Program-made: the position numbers and the translations under genes | The notes under the pieces: model-generated | Seen by the model: only the letters and a program-made list of their open reading frames with translations | The model's database searches: none | Told to the model about the DNA's origin: nothing | Shown: positions 1-11,316 of the stretch, piece by piece | Numbering within the stretch: the stretch's first letter is position 1 | Layout of the letters: the number at the start of each line of letters is the position of its first letter | From: Eriocheir sinensis | Taxonomy: Eukaryota > Arthropoda > Malacostraca > Decapoda > Varunidae | Assembly: GCF_024679095.1 (NCBI RefSeq) | Contig: NC_066518.1 | Span: forward strand, 6,657,610 to 6,721,609 | Reading direction: 5' to 3' | DNA length: 64,000 nt

Positions 1-94
1 CCAGCGTATATATCGCTTCAGGAGTGTTTTGCTAACGTTATGGCGGGTGTTTAGCGTCCTTCCCCTTCCGTGTATGATGGGATGTTAATATTAA

Positions 95-930
95 TATTAT
101 ATGAACATAAGAACGCAGGAGTCTACAAGAGGTCGGTAGGCCTGTACGAGGCAGCTCCTTTGACCCTAAGCTCCCGTGTATCTAACCCCACCTAATATCG
201 CTGTCCATGAATTTATCTAGTCTATTTTTGAATGTGATAATTGTATTGGCACTTACCACATGACTGCTAAGCCTATTCCACTCATCTACCACCCTGTTAG
301 TAAACCAATTTTTGCCTATGTCCCTGTTGAATCTGAATTTATCCAGTTTAAACCCATTACTTCGTGTCCTACCCGGTTCTCTTACCAACAAAACCTTAAG
401 AATGTCTCCCTTATTAAAGCCCTTCATCCATTTATAAACCTCGATCATGTCTCCACGCACCCTTCGCCTTTCTAGAGATTGCAAGTTTAACTGTTTGAGT
501 CTTTCCTCGTATGGCAAGTTTCTCAACCCCTGAATCATCTTAGTCATCCTCCTCTGCACCGATTCTAACATTTTGATATCCATTCTATAGTAAGGTGACC
601 AGAACTGAACCGCATAGTCAAGATGAGGTCTAACTAATGCTAAATATAGTTTGAGGAAGACTTCGGGGCTTCTGTTGCTTACGCTCCTTGAAATAAATCC
701 CAGTACCCTATTTGCTCGATTTCTAGCTTGAATGCATTGTGCCCTTGGACGGAGATCAGAGCTCACTAAGACCCCTAAATCCCTCTCGCACCCAGACCTG
801 CTTATGAGAGTGTCATTTAAGCAATAGTTATGTGAGGGGTTGTTCCTACCTACACTCAGAATACTGCACTTCCCTACATTGAACTCCATCTGCCATTTAT
901 CCGCCCAGTCATACAATCTGTTGATGTTTG
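95..930 (-). mobile_element. 5'-truncated LINE (non-LTR retrotransposon), 3' part
   Basis: Reading on the minus strand, this piece starts inside the reverse transcriptase region and runs through the C-terminal domain into a 3' untranslated tail that ends near 95 in an AT-rich run with repeated ATATTAAT words. The missing 5' part fits ordinary 5' truncation during target-primed insertion. It lies directly after, and slightly overlaps, the stop of the giant repeat-protein frame, so it either sits in an intron or supplies that gene's last codons. Family assignment (jockey/CR1-like) is from recalled protein patterns and not from a search. Confidence 0.8.
182..916 (-). pseudogene. LINE reverse transcriptase C-terminal fragment
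   Basis: An open frame of about 244 residues lacks the N-terminal endonuclease and the catalytic core of the polymerase. What remains matches the usual end of jockey/CR1-like reverse transcriptases: the KC-LSVGRNNPS segment, ERDLGVLVSSDLRP, the YLALVRPHLDYA-FWSP segment, ESVQRRMTKMI and GKNWFTNRVVDEWNRL. The frame is intact, so the copy is probably fairly young, but without a catalytic domain it cannot be an active enzyme. Its first residues overlap the stop codon of the upstream giant ORF by 8 nt in another frame. Confidence 0.85.
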
Positions 931-3900
931 ATGTTTATACCTAATGACTTTAGCTGTGGGGAATCTTCAGTGTTGAGTGGCTTCACGGAGTCCAGTGAAG
1001 CCGGGTTGAGTTCCATGTCTATAACATCGAAGTCCTCCCCACCCAGGATGGCGAAGAAGTGGTGGTACAGAGCTGAATATATGTCTGGCACCTCATAGCG
1101 ATACAAGTCTCCTGTTTCGAGGTCGAGTTGGTAATACTCTGTTGTCACTTCCAATTCTGGGTCTTCGGTGGAAATATCATTGTTGACACCAGGTGGAGCC
1201 ACACCATTGACTTTTCTAATGACCCACATGTTATTTAACTTTTCATCATCAGACTCTACTTCCTTTTCTTCATATGTCTTAATTTCCTCCGAAACTATAT
1301 TTGATTTATGAAGACCTGCATTAGGAGTAACGCTCCTTCGAGGTGTTGACTTGATGCTACTTTCTGACCCGTTTGTCAACCTCAGGCAGTGACTGGCATC
1401 CTCTTCATTATTTGACTGTATTTTTTCGAGATAAATTTCTTTTCCAACTCCACTCGACCGACGTACACCCTTATCAATAGAAACGTGTGGCTCTTCCTCA
1501 GCATCCTCAAAGATGAGAGTTCTAGCATGGTCCAGTGGACTGCTGACATCTGTACCAAGGGAAACACTCCTGGAACGATCTTGCAGCTCATCCCCAGAAG
1601 CTAACTCCTCTAATTTGTCTTCATTAACATTCCATGTCATATCAAGTTCAGAGTCAGAATCGTCTGACACTTCAGTTGATTTATCTTCATGGTTGTAAGG
1701 ACTAGATATCATGGTTCCATGGGACATTATATCACCTGTATTAGCTTCAATGTCTTCTTTCTCTGGAGCATCAGAATGCTCAGAAGCTGCTTCAGAATCT
1801 TCATCTTTACTATTCTGTTTCAGAATAGCAGACCCGTAAGGATCTTCAACGGTGCTAAACCGACGAACGAGGTAGTTGAACATTTCCATGCCTATAGATT
1901 TTCGCGGCTCTTTACTAACTGTTACCTCTAGAGGCAGTGGCACCAACAGTTTCTTTTTCAATGACTCTACAGATGCTGGCTCCTCCCCACTGGCAAGTAA
2001 ATCCGACGAATGTCTACGACCTTGTTGTTCTTCCTCCGATACAAAGATCTGAGGTGAATGAGCGTCACTTCCTTCTGATAGGTCCCTCAGGGTATAGTTT
2101 TCTTGATTTACAAACAAATTATTCGGATAACTTTCCTCCAGTCCTGCTGACGAGCCCCTTGGTGAACCTGCCTCCAGTCCTGCTGACGAGCCCCTTGGTG
2201 AACGAGACTCCAGTCCTGCTGACGAGCCCCTTGGTGAACGTGTCTCCAGTCCTGCTGACGAGCCCCTTGGTGAACGAGACTCCAGTCCTGCTGACGAGCC
2301 CCTTGGTGAACGTGTCTCCAGTCCTGCTGACGACCCCCTTGGTGAACCTGCCTCCAGTCCTGCTGACGAGCCCCTTGGTAAACGAGACTCCAGTCCTGCT
2401 GACGAGCCCCTTGGTGAACGTGTCTCCAGTCCTGCTGACGAGCCCCTTGGTGAACGAGACTCCAGTCCTGCTGACGAGCCCCTTGGTGAACGTGTCTCCA
2501 GTCCTGCTGACGAGCCCCTTGGTGAACGTGCCTCAAATTCTGCTGATGAGCCCCTTGGTGAACGTGCCTCAAGTCCTGCTGACGAGCCCCTTGGTGAACG
2601 TGCCTCAAATTCTGCTGACGAGCCCCTTGGTGAACGTGCCTCCAGTCCTGCTGACGAGCCCCTTGGTGAACGTGCCTCAAGTCCTGCTGATGAGCCCCTT
2701 GTTGAACGTGTCTCAAATTCTGCTGATGAGCCCCTTGGTGAACGTGCCTCAAGTCCTGCTGATGATCCCCTTGGTGAACGTGCCTCAAGTCCTGCTGATG
2801 AGCCCCTTGGTGAACGTGCCTCAAGTCCTGCTGATGAGCCCCTTGGTGAACGTGCCTCAAATTCTGCTGACGAGCCCCTTGGTGAACGTGCCTCCAGTCC
2901 TGCTGACGAGCCCCTTGGTGAGTGAACCTGTGTTTGTTCTGAAGAACTCTCTGGTAAAAGTTCATTCTTTCCGAATGTTGAGCTCCTTGGTGAACGGGTA
3001 TCAAGCTCTGCTGACAGGTCTCCTGGTAAACTACCCTCTTGTTCAGCTGTTAAGGATATTGGTGTTTCATCTAATTCTTCTGAAAACCTCTTTTGTAAAT
3101 AATCATTTATTTCTTCTGACAAGCTCTTTGCCTCGCTGTACTGCAGTTCTGGTGATGAGGTCCTTGGTAAGATGTCAGTCATTTCTCCTAAAAGGCCTCC
3201 TGGTAACCTGTCATTCGGTCCTTCTAAGAAATTTCTGTCATTGCTGTTCTCCTGAACTGCTGACGAGCCCCTTGGTGAACGTGCCTCCAGTCCTGCTGAC
3301 GAGCCCCTTGGTGAACGTGCCTCCAGTCCTGCTGACGAGCCCCTTGGTGAACGTGCCTCCAGTCCTGCTGACGAGCCCCTTGGTGAACGTGCCTCCAGTC
3401 CTGCTGACGAGCCCCTTGGTGAACGTGCCTCCAGTCCTGCTGACGATCCCCTTGGCAAACGTGCCTCCAGTCCTGCTGAGGAGCCCCTTGGTGAACGAGC
3501 CTCCAGTCCTACTGACGAGCCCCTTGGTGAACGAGCTTCCAGTCCTGCTGACGAGCCCCTTGGTGAACGAGCCTCTAGTCCTGCTGACGAGCCCCTTGGT
3601 GAACGTGCCTCCAGGCCTGCTGACGAGCCCCTTGGTGAACGAGCCTCCAGTCCTGCTGACGAGTCCCTTGGTGAACGAGCCTCCAGTCCTGCTGACGAGC
3701 CCCTTGGTGAACGTGCCTCCAGTCCTGCTGACGAGCCCCTTGGTGAACGTGCCTCCAGTCCTGCTGACGAGCCCCTTGGTGAACGTGCCTCCAGTCCTGC
3801 TGACGAGCCCCTTGGTGAACGTGCCTCCAGTCCTGCTGACGAGCCCCTTGGTGAACGTGCCTCCAGTCCTGCTGACGAGCCCCTTGGTGAACGTGCCTCC

Positions 3901-6900
3901 AGTCCTGCTGACGAGCCCCTTGGTGAACGAGCCTCCAGTCCTGCTGACGAGCCCCTTGGTGAACGAGCCTCCAGTCGTGCTGACGATCACCTTGGTGAAC
4001 GAGCCTCCAGTCCAGCTGACGAGGACCTTGGTGAACGTGCCTCCAGTCCTGCTGACGAGCCCCTTGGTGAACGTGCCTCCAGTCCTGCTGACGAGCCCCT
4101 TGGTGAACGTGCCTCCAGTCCTGCTGACGAGCCCCTTGGTGAACGTGCCTCCAGTCCTGCTGACGAGCCCCTTGGTGAACGTGCCTCCAGTCCTGCTGAC
4201 GAGCCCCTTGGTGAACGAGCCTCCAGTCCTGCTGACAGGCCTTGGTGAACGTGCCTCCAGTCCTGCTGTCGAGACCCTTGGTGAACGTGCCTCCAGTCCT
4301 GCTGACGAGCCCCTTGGTGAACGTGCCTCCAGTCCTGCTGACGAGCCCCTTGGTGAACGTGCCTCCAGTCCTGCTGACGAGCCCCTTGGTGAACGTGCTG
4401 CCACCCCTACTGATGAGCCCCATGTTGAGGTGGTTTCTTGCTCTACTATCCGCCACTGTAGTAGTTGAACTTCCTGTTCTTCTGCATAAGAGGGTGTCGC
4501 AGAATCAGGCCTCAAAGCTAGGGAAGATTCATTTGGTGAATAATAATCTAATTCTGGTGAGGAGCTTCCTTGTGAATGGGTATAAACTTCTGGGGAAGAA
4601 CCTCTTGGTGAAACAGAATCTTGTTTCAGTGAAATGGGTTTAGATGAACCGGCATTTAATTCCGGTGAATAGTCTCTTGGAGAATGAGAATCAATCTCTG
4701 GTGAAATGCTCCCTGAACGTGCCTCCAGCCCTGCTGACGAGCCTCTTGATGAATATGCCTCCAGTCCTGCTGACGAGCCCCTTGGTGAACGGTCCTCCAG
4801 TCCTGCTGACGAGCCCCTTGGTGAACGTGCCTCTGGTCCTGCTGATGAGCTCCTTGGTGAACGTACCTTTAATCCTGCTGACGAGCCCCTTGGTGAACGT
4901 GCCTCCAGTCCTGCTGACGAGCCCCTTGGTGAATGGGCCTCCAGTCCTGCTGACGAGCCTCTTGGTGAACGGGTCTCTAGTCCTACTGACAAGCCCGTTT
5001 CTGAACTCTCGTTTCCATCAGTTAAATATATATCCTCTCTGCGTTCTCCATTTTCACCATTTTCGTCTGTGCCTTCATACCCTTCCTCTTCAATTTGATA
5101 TTTGTCTGTGTTTATTTCTTCCAACTCTTCTCTTGAATACTTTCTGTTGTACAAGTAGTTCATCTCTTCCTCGTCTTCAATGTTTTGTTCTTCCATGCCA
5201 AGTCCCACTGATTCATTGGAAGGTTCTTCATAGCCATGTTTTTCCTGCACCAAATCAGGCTCATGTTCCGCCTCAGTACTCATCCGACGAGCAAAGAAGT
5301 CAAAGAATGTCTCAGTTAGTGATCTTCGTTTTTGGTCCTCTCTCACTGGTACCTCTAATTCATTCAGCAATGGATCCTCATTTATTGGCCTCTCTGGTAA
5401 TGATTCATTCTGCTCTTCCGACGAGGTGCTTCGTGAAAAACTCTCCAATTTTGTTTGTGAGCCCCTTGGTGAACGTGCCTCCAGTCCTGCTGACGAGCCC
5501 CTTGGTGAACGTGCCTCCAGTCCTGCTGACGAGCCCCTTGGTGAACGTGCCTCCAGTCCTGCTGACGAACCCCTTGGTGAACGTGCCTCCAGTCCTGCTG
5601 ACGAACCCCTTGGTGAACGTGCCTCCAGTCCTGCTGACGAACCCCTTGGTGAACGTGCCTCCAGTCCTGCTGACGAACCCCTTGGTGAACGTGTCTCCAG
5701 TCCTGCTGACGAATCCCTTGGTGAACGTGCCTCCAGTCCTGCTGACGAACCCCTTGGTGAACGTGCCTCCAGTCCTGCTGACGAACCCCTTGGTGAACGT
5801 GCCTCCAGTCCTGCTGACGAACCCCTTGGTGAACGTGTCTCCAGTCCTGCTGATGAATCCCTTGGTGAACGTGCCTCCAGTCCTGCTGACGAATCCCTTG
5901 GTGAACGTGCCTCCAGTCCTGCTGACGAATCCCTTGGTGAACGTGCCTCCAGTCCTGGTGACGAACCCCTCGGGGAACGTGAATCCAGTCCTGCTGACGA
6001 ACCCCTTGGTGAACGTGCCTCCAGTCCTGCTGACGAACCCCTTGGTGAACGTGACTCCAGTTCTGCTGACGAACCCCTCTGGGAACGTGCCTCCAGTCCT
6101 GCTGACGAACCCCTTGGTGAACGTGCCTCCAGTCCTGCTGACGAACCTCTTGGTGAACGTGACTCCAGTCCTGCTGACGAGCCCCTTGGTGAACGTGCCT
6201 CAAGACCTGCTGACAAGCCCCATGGTACACGTGCCTCCAGTTCTGGTGACGAGCCCCTTGGTGAACGTAACTCTAGTTCTGGTGACGAGCCCCTTGGTGA
6301 ACGTCCCTTCAGTCCTGCTGACGAGCCTCTTGGTGAACGTTCCTCAAGTTCTGGTGAAGAGTCCCTTGGTGAACGAGCCTCTAGTCCTACTGACGAGGCT
6401 CTTGGTGAACGTGCTTCCAGTCCTGCTGTCGAGCCCCTTGGTGAACGGGCCTCGAGTTCTGGTGACGAGCCCCTTGGTGAACGTACCTCCAGTCCTGCTG
6501 ACGACCCCATTGGTGAACGTGCCTCTAGCCCTGCTGATGAGCCCCTTGGTGAACGTGCCTCCAGCCCAGCTGACGAGCCCCTTGGTGAACGTGCCTCTAG
6601 TCCTGCTGACGACCCCCTTGGTGAACGTGCCTCCAGCCCAGCTGAAGAGCCCCTTGGTGAACGTGCCTCCAGTCCTGCTGACGAACCCCTTGGTGAACGT
6701 GCCTCCAGTCCTGCTGACGAAGCCCTTGGTGAACGTGCCTCCAGTCCTGCTGACGAAGCCCTTGGTGAACGTGCCTCCAGTCCTGCTGACGAACCCCTTG
6801 GTGAACGTGTCTCCAGTCCTGCTGACGAATCCCTTGGTGAACGTGCCTCCAGTCCTGCTGACGAACCCCTTGGTGAACGTGCCAGTCCTGGTGACGAGCC

Positions 6901-9900
6901 CCTTGGTGAACGTTCTTCCAGTCCTGCTGACGACCCCCTTGGTGAACGTGCATCTAGTCCTGCTGACGAATCCCTTGGTGAACGTGCCTCCAGTCCTGCT
7001 GACGAATCCCTTGATGAACGTGCCTCAAGTCCTGCTGACGAATCCCTTGGTGAACGTGACTCCAGTCCTGCTGACGAACCCCTCGGGGAACGTGAATCCA
7101 GTCCTGCTGACGAACCCCTTGGTGAACGTGCCTCCAGTCCTGCTGACGAACCCCTTGGTGAACGTGACTCCAGTCCTGCTGACGAACCCCTCTGGGAACG
7201 TGCCTCCAGTCCTGCTGACGAACCCCTTGGTGAACGTGCCTCCAGTCCTGCTGACGAACCTCTTGGTGAACGTGACTCCAGTCCTGCTGACGAGCCCCTT
7301 GGTGAACGTGCCTCAAGACCTGCTGACAAGCCCCATGGTGAACGTGCCTCCAGTTCTGGTGACGAGCCCCTTGGTGAACGTAACTCTAGTTCTGGTGACG
7401 AGCCCCTTGGTGAACGTCCCTTCAGTCCTGCTGACGAACCTCTTGGTGAACGTTCCTCAAGTTCTGGTGAAGAGTCCCTTGGTGAACGAGCCTCTAGTCC
7501 TACTGACGAGCCTCTTGGTGAATGTGCTTCCAGTCCTGCTGTCGAGCCCCTTGGTGAACGGGCCTCGAGTTCTGGTGACGAGCCCCTTGGTGAACGTACC
7601 TCCAGTCCTGCTGACGACCCCATTGGTGAACGTGCCTCTAGCCCTGCTGATGAGCCCCTTGGTAAACGTGCCTCCAGCCCAGCTGACGAGCCCCTTGGTG
7701 AACGTGCCTCTAGTCCTACTGACGACCCCCTTGGTGAACGTGCCTCCAGCCCAGCTGAAGAGCCCCTTGGTGAACGTGCCTCCAGTCCTGCTGACGACCC
7801 CCTTGGTGAACGTGCCTCCAGCCCTGCTGACGAGCCCCTTGGTGAACGTAGCTCCAGTCCTGCTGACGAGCCCCATGGTGAACGTGCCTCTAGTCCTGCT
7901 GACGAAATCCTTGGTGAACGTGCCTCCAGTCCTGCTGATGAGCCCCTTGGTGAACGTGCCTCAAGACCCGCTGATGAGCCCCTTGGTGAACGTGCCTCCA
8001 GTTCTGGTGACGAGCTCCTTGGTGAACGTTCCTCAAGACCTGCTAACGAGTCCCTTGGTGAACGTGCTTCCTGTCCTGCTGATGAACCCCTTGGTGAACG
8101 TGTCTCCATTCCTGCTGACAAGTCCATTGGTGAACGGGCTTCCAGTCCTACTGATGAGCCCCTTGGTGAACGTGCCTCTAATCCTGCTGACGAGCCCCTT
8201 GGCGAACGTGCTTCCAATCCAAATGACGAGCCTCTTGGTGAACGTTCCTCGAGTTCTGGTGACGCTACCCTTGGTGAACGTGCTCCAAGGCTTATTGACG
8301 AGCCTCTTGGTGAACGAGCCTCCAGTCCTGCTGACGAGCTCCTTGGTGAACGTGCCTCGAATTCTGGTGACGAGCCCCTTGGTGAACGTTCTTCCAGTCC
8401 TGCTGACGACCCCCTTGGTGAACGTGCATCCAGTCCTGCTGACGAGCCCCTTGGTGAACGTTCCCCCAGGCCTGCTGACGAGCCCCTTGGTAAACGTGCA
8501 TCCAGTCCTGCTGACGAGCCCCTTGGTGAACGTTCCCCCAGGCCTGCTGACGAGCCCCTTGGTAAACGTGCCTCCAGTCCTGCTGACGAGCCCCTTGGTG
8601 AACGTGCCTCCAGTCCTGCTGACGAGCCCCTTGGTGAACGTGCCTCCAGGCCTGCTGACGAGGCTCTAGGTGAACGTGCCTCCAGTCCTGCTGACGAGCC
8701 CCTTGGTGAACGTGCCTCTAGTCCTGCTGATGAGCCCCTTGGTGAACGTGCCTCCAGTCCTACTGACGAGCCTCTTGGTGAACGTGCCTCCAGTCCTGCT
8801 GACGAGCCCCTTGGTGAACGTGCCTCCAGTCCTGCTGACGAGCCCCTTGGTGAACGTGCCTCCAGTCCTGCTGACGAGCCCCTTGGTGAACGTGCCTCCA
8901 GTTCTGGTGAGAAGCTCCTTACTGAATTTTCATTTTTATTATACGATAAGAATTTTTCTGAATTCCCTTCCAACTCTTTTTCATATTTTTCCTCTTCTAT
9001 ATTCATTTCTTCTTCTCCTATAACATCATTCGCTTCATCCTTCCTGTTTTCATCTTCATATTTCTCTGTGTACAAGTCTTCTCGCAGAAGGTTTTCTGCA
9101 TCAGTAGTCTGATTTTGCGGCAGTAGTTTTACATCTTCATCCACTTGGGTGCTGAGCCGCCGAACAACAAAGTCAAAAAATGTAGTCGTTAGTGACTTTC
9201 TTCTTTGGTCTTGGTTTATTGGTACTTCTAGCTCATCTTTCGACAGGTATGATCTCAAGGACTCTCTCGGTGAATGATCAGTAAGTCCTGATGACGAACC
9301 TCGTGATGACTGGACTTCCAATTCTGTGGGTGAATTCGTAGTTGCCGGACGTCCCTTAATATTGTCATCAATAAATGATTGGTCTAAAATGACCTCCGAT
9401 GAGTCCGTCGGAGAAAAAGCTGCAGATGACTTACGCGGTAGTGTTATTCCCGGAACAAGGGAGTGATCATCTCCTTTGTCAAGAGACATCTCTTGATCAG
9501 TTTCATTTTCCCACCGACCATTACTGGATTGAAGGGATTTATGCTCTGGTATTGGCTCACTACTGAACCGCCGAACTAAATAGTTCAAGGTTTTCTGGTT
9601 CAGTGTGTCATCTGTCTCGTTAGTCAATGAGTGTTTCGAGATTTGTGAATATTTCAAGTGTTTTGACCCTTGATCTGTTTCGTCAATGTTTTCACTCTCA
9701 GAGGCTTGTTGAGACACCGGAGCTGGAGCCTCACTGCTTGGAGAGCCGTCTCTTGAGCCCTTTTCACTTATTTTCATCTGCGATTGAATCTCGGGTGTCA
9801 TCTTTGTTGCTTCTTCTTGGTACTGCAGATAAGGTTCAAGGTCAGATATTGACTTTCGGTATTTTAGGTAAGGCATCATAGACTTACGAAACTGTTCTTC

Positions 9901-11316
9901 AAGGTCCTCATCTCCTAAGATGTCGTCGTCCTCATCCAGTAAATCGCTAAACTTCCGTGCCTGTATTAAAGGTGCAGGCATCGCTTCAGGCTCAGGACTC
10001 GTGGGTTCCTCGTCCTCATCCGTACCTTTACCCTCACCCCAAGGTTCAGGCTCAAGCTTAGGCTCAGGTTTAAGCTCAGGCTCTTGGACGGACAGACGAC
10101 GTTCAAGAGCATCAATGTCGTCACTAATCAGCCAGCTTTTTTCAATGTCATTGATTTTTGTTTTAAGAGAGGGACGGCGTCCCGTCCCAGGCAAACTCTC
10201 TTTAGACGGAAACCTTCGCTGATCAATTAAAAAATCATCTCCAGTTAAAGACTTTCGGCGACTGTAATTATGCACATCATCTTTGGTTGACAATCTTCTG
10301 CTATCAGATGATGCCTTCCTGTGATCATTTTCAAGGTCCTTCTCTTTGACTGATGCTCTGCGTCTATCTAAATAAGTAGCTTCATCCTTCACTGATGGTC
10401 TCCTTTGATCAGAATCAAGAAACTCCTCCCTCGTTGATGATCTCCTTCTGTTGGACTTTAGAACTCCATCGCTCTGTGATGATCTTCGATCAGGATCAAA
10501 AACATCACCTTGCATTGAAGACTTTCGTTCAGGGTCAAGGATCTCATCCCTGATTGATGACTTTCGCCTGCCATAGTTAGAAGCATCTCTCAGAGTCTTG
10601 GAGTTTCGACGAATAGTTTCATCTTGTGTGTGACCTGGGTGTTCACTTTCCATTTCAAGGTCGGGGAGCATTTCGAACTTTGCAATCTGTGACTGCATTT
10701 TAGGGGTCATTTCTGTGACTGACTTGCGAGGCTGAATGTTGAATGAGATGTCATTTACGGATCGTCGACGCTCCTTGCCTGGAGTAGGAGCACTGATTGA
10801 CCCACGCGGTGTCCTGTTCGTTGTCTGAGGAGCAGGGCTGGTGGTGGTTTTGTTTGGGATCCTTGGCTTACCAGCATCACTTGAACGGCGCCTCGGTAAT
10901 GTTACGTAGTCCTGGAGGTCAGGGAGAAGGAATTCAGCGGGAGAAGCGTCCTCTTCTTGCCTTGATTCCTCCTTGGCACCACCTACGGGTATGATATCAG
11001 GCACAGAGGGCCTCCGCCACCATGGCACCTCACTGACCTCACCCTTGTCCTTGGTCGCCATGTTTCCTGCACTAGATTTTCTTCGTCTGCGTGAGTCTTG
11101 TTGACTTTTCAGTCCGTCGTCGTCACTTGCATCGTAAATTTGAATGCTCGGAATCCCAGCATCATAGGATCGGGTGTATGACTCTCTCTCTGGAGCACTT
11201 GAGCCACTTGTGGCCCCGTTGAGGTCTTCGTCGCCGATAAACTGATTCCCAGAAAGTGAATCATCTCCGTTCATCCCTCGTGAAGTGTTCTGATGAGAGT
11301 CCTTGAGGCTTGCCAT
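909..11316 (-). CDS. Giant 12-residue-repeat, RRxS-rich protein (split by a 2-nt indel)
   Basis: No family recognised. The ATG at 11314-11316 follows an in-frame TAA in the upstream sequence, which supports the start. The frame runs without introns to 4243, where two bases are missing relative to every neighbouring repeat unit (4236-4243). Read literally, the protein then changes to an SRTGGTFTKGLV repeat and stops at 3238. In the shifted frame the original reading continues to a TGA at 909-911, giving about 3,469 residues. Order: serine/arginine-rich N-terminus with more than a dozen RRxS-type motifs (residues 75-410), acidic stretches, a VRRFS module (about 571-597), a second module (695-730), array A (804-1952), third module (about 1982-2017), array B, spacer, array C, spacer, array D, fourth module (DNA 1838-1950), unique C-terminus. 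No signal peptide or membrane segment is visible, so it is probably cytosolic or nuclear and disordered. The unique C-terminus staying open argues that the indel is an assembly or recent change. A donor-like AG/GTATAA near 936 may splice to a further exon outside the window. Confidence 0.75.
2135..2926 (-). repeat. Coding minisatellite array D, 22 units
   Basis: Twenty-two 36-bp units with two alternating sub-types, SPRGSSAGLETR and SPRGSSAGLESR, at one end and SPRGSSAEFEAR-type units at the other. It is followed toward the C-terminus by a unique segment and the fourth LE-V/VRRFST module. Confidence 0.95.
3252..4425 (-). repeat. Coding minisatellite array C, about 32 units, contains the indel
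   Basis: Very homogeneous 36-bp units with the consensus SPRGSSAGLEAR. One unit at 4236-4243 reads ACAGGCC where the others read ACGAGCCCC, a loss of two bases that shifts the frame. In the wrong frame the array reads RTGGTFTKGLVS without stops, so the error is masked until 3238. Confidence 0.95.
4711..4998 (-). repeat. Coding minisatellite array B, about 8 units
   Basis: A short array of the same 36-bp unit, in frame with the giant ORF, bounded on the N-terminal side by the acidic tail of the third module and on the C-terminal side by a degenerate serine/proline spacer (about 4426-4710) that looks like decayed units (SPEID, SPRDYSPEL, SPRGSSPEV). Confidence 0.93.
5458..8907 (-). repeat. Coding minisatellite array A, 36-bp unit, about 96 copies
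   Basis: Tandem 36-bp units encode SPRGSSAGLEAR and variants (SPELEAR, SPRDSSAG, SQRGSS, SPWGLS). Nearly all changes are substitutions; one unit near 6880 is 33 bp, a clean in-frame loss of one codon. The array therefore keeps frame over 3.4 kb. It contains a higher-order duplication of about 31 units with an offset of 1,113 bp. Confidence 0.97.
5966..7810 (-). repeat. Higher-order segmental duplication inside array A
   Basis: The same order of variant units occurs twice. The marker words CCCCTCGGGGAACGTG begin at 5966 and again at 7079, an offset of 1,113 bp, equal to thirty 36-bp units plus one 33-bp unit. The following units (AP-like variants, CCCATGGT unit, TTCTGGTGACGAG units, GACCCCATTGG unit) repeat in the same order to about 6700 and 7810. 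This shows block duplication by unequal exchange rather than unit-by-unit growth. Confidence 0.85.

Noticed and set aside
4644..9112. Very long plus-strand frames (1,341 and 1,228 residues) over the repeat array
   Set aside because: They are antisense readings of the coding minisatellite, follow from the unit lacking stops in those frames, and have no unique flanking coding sequence.
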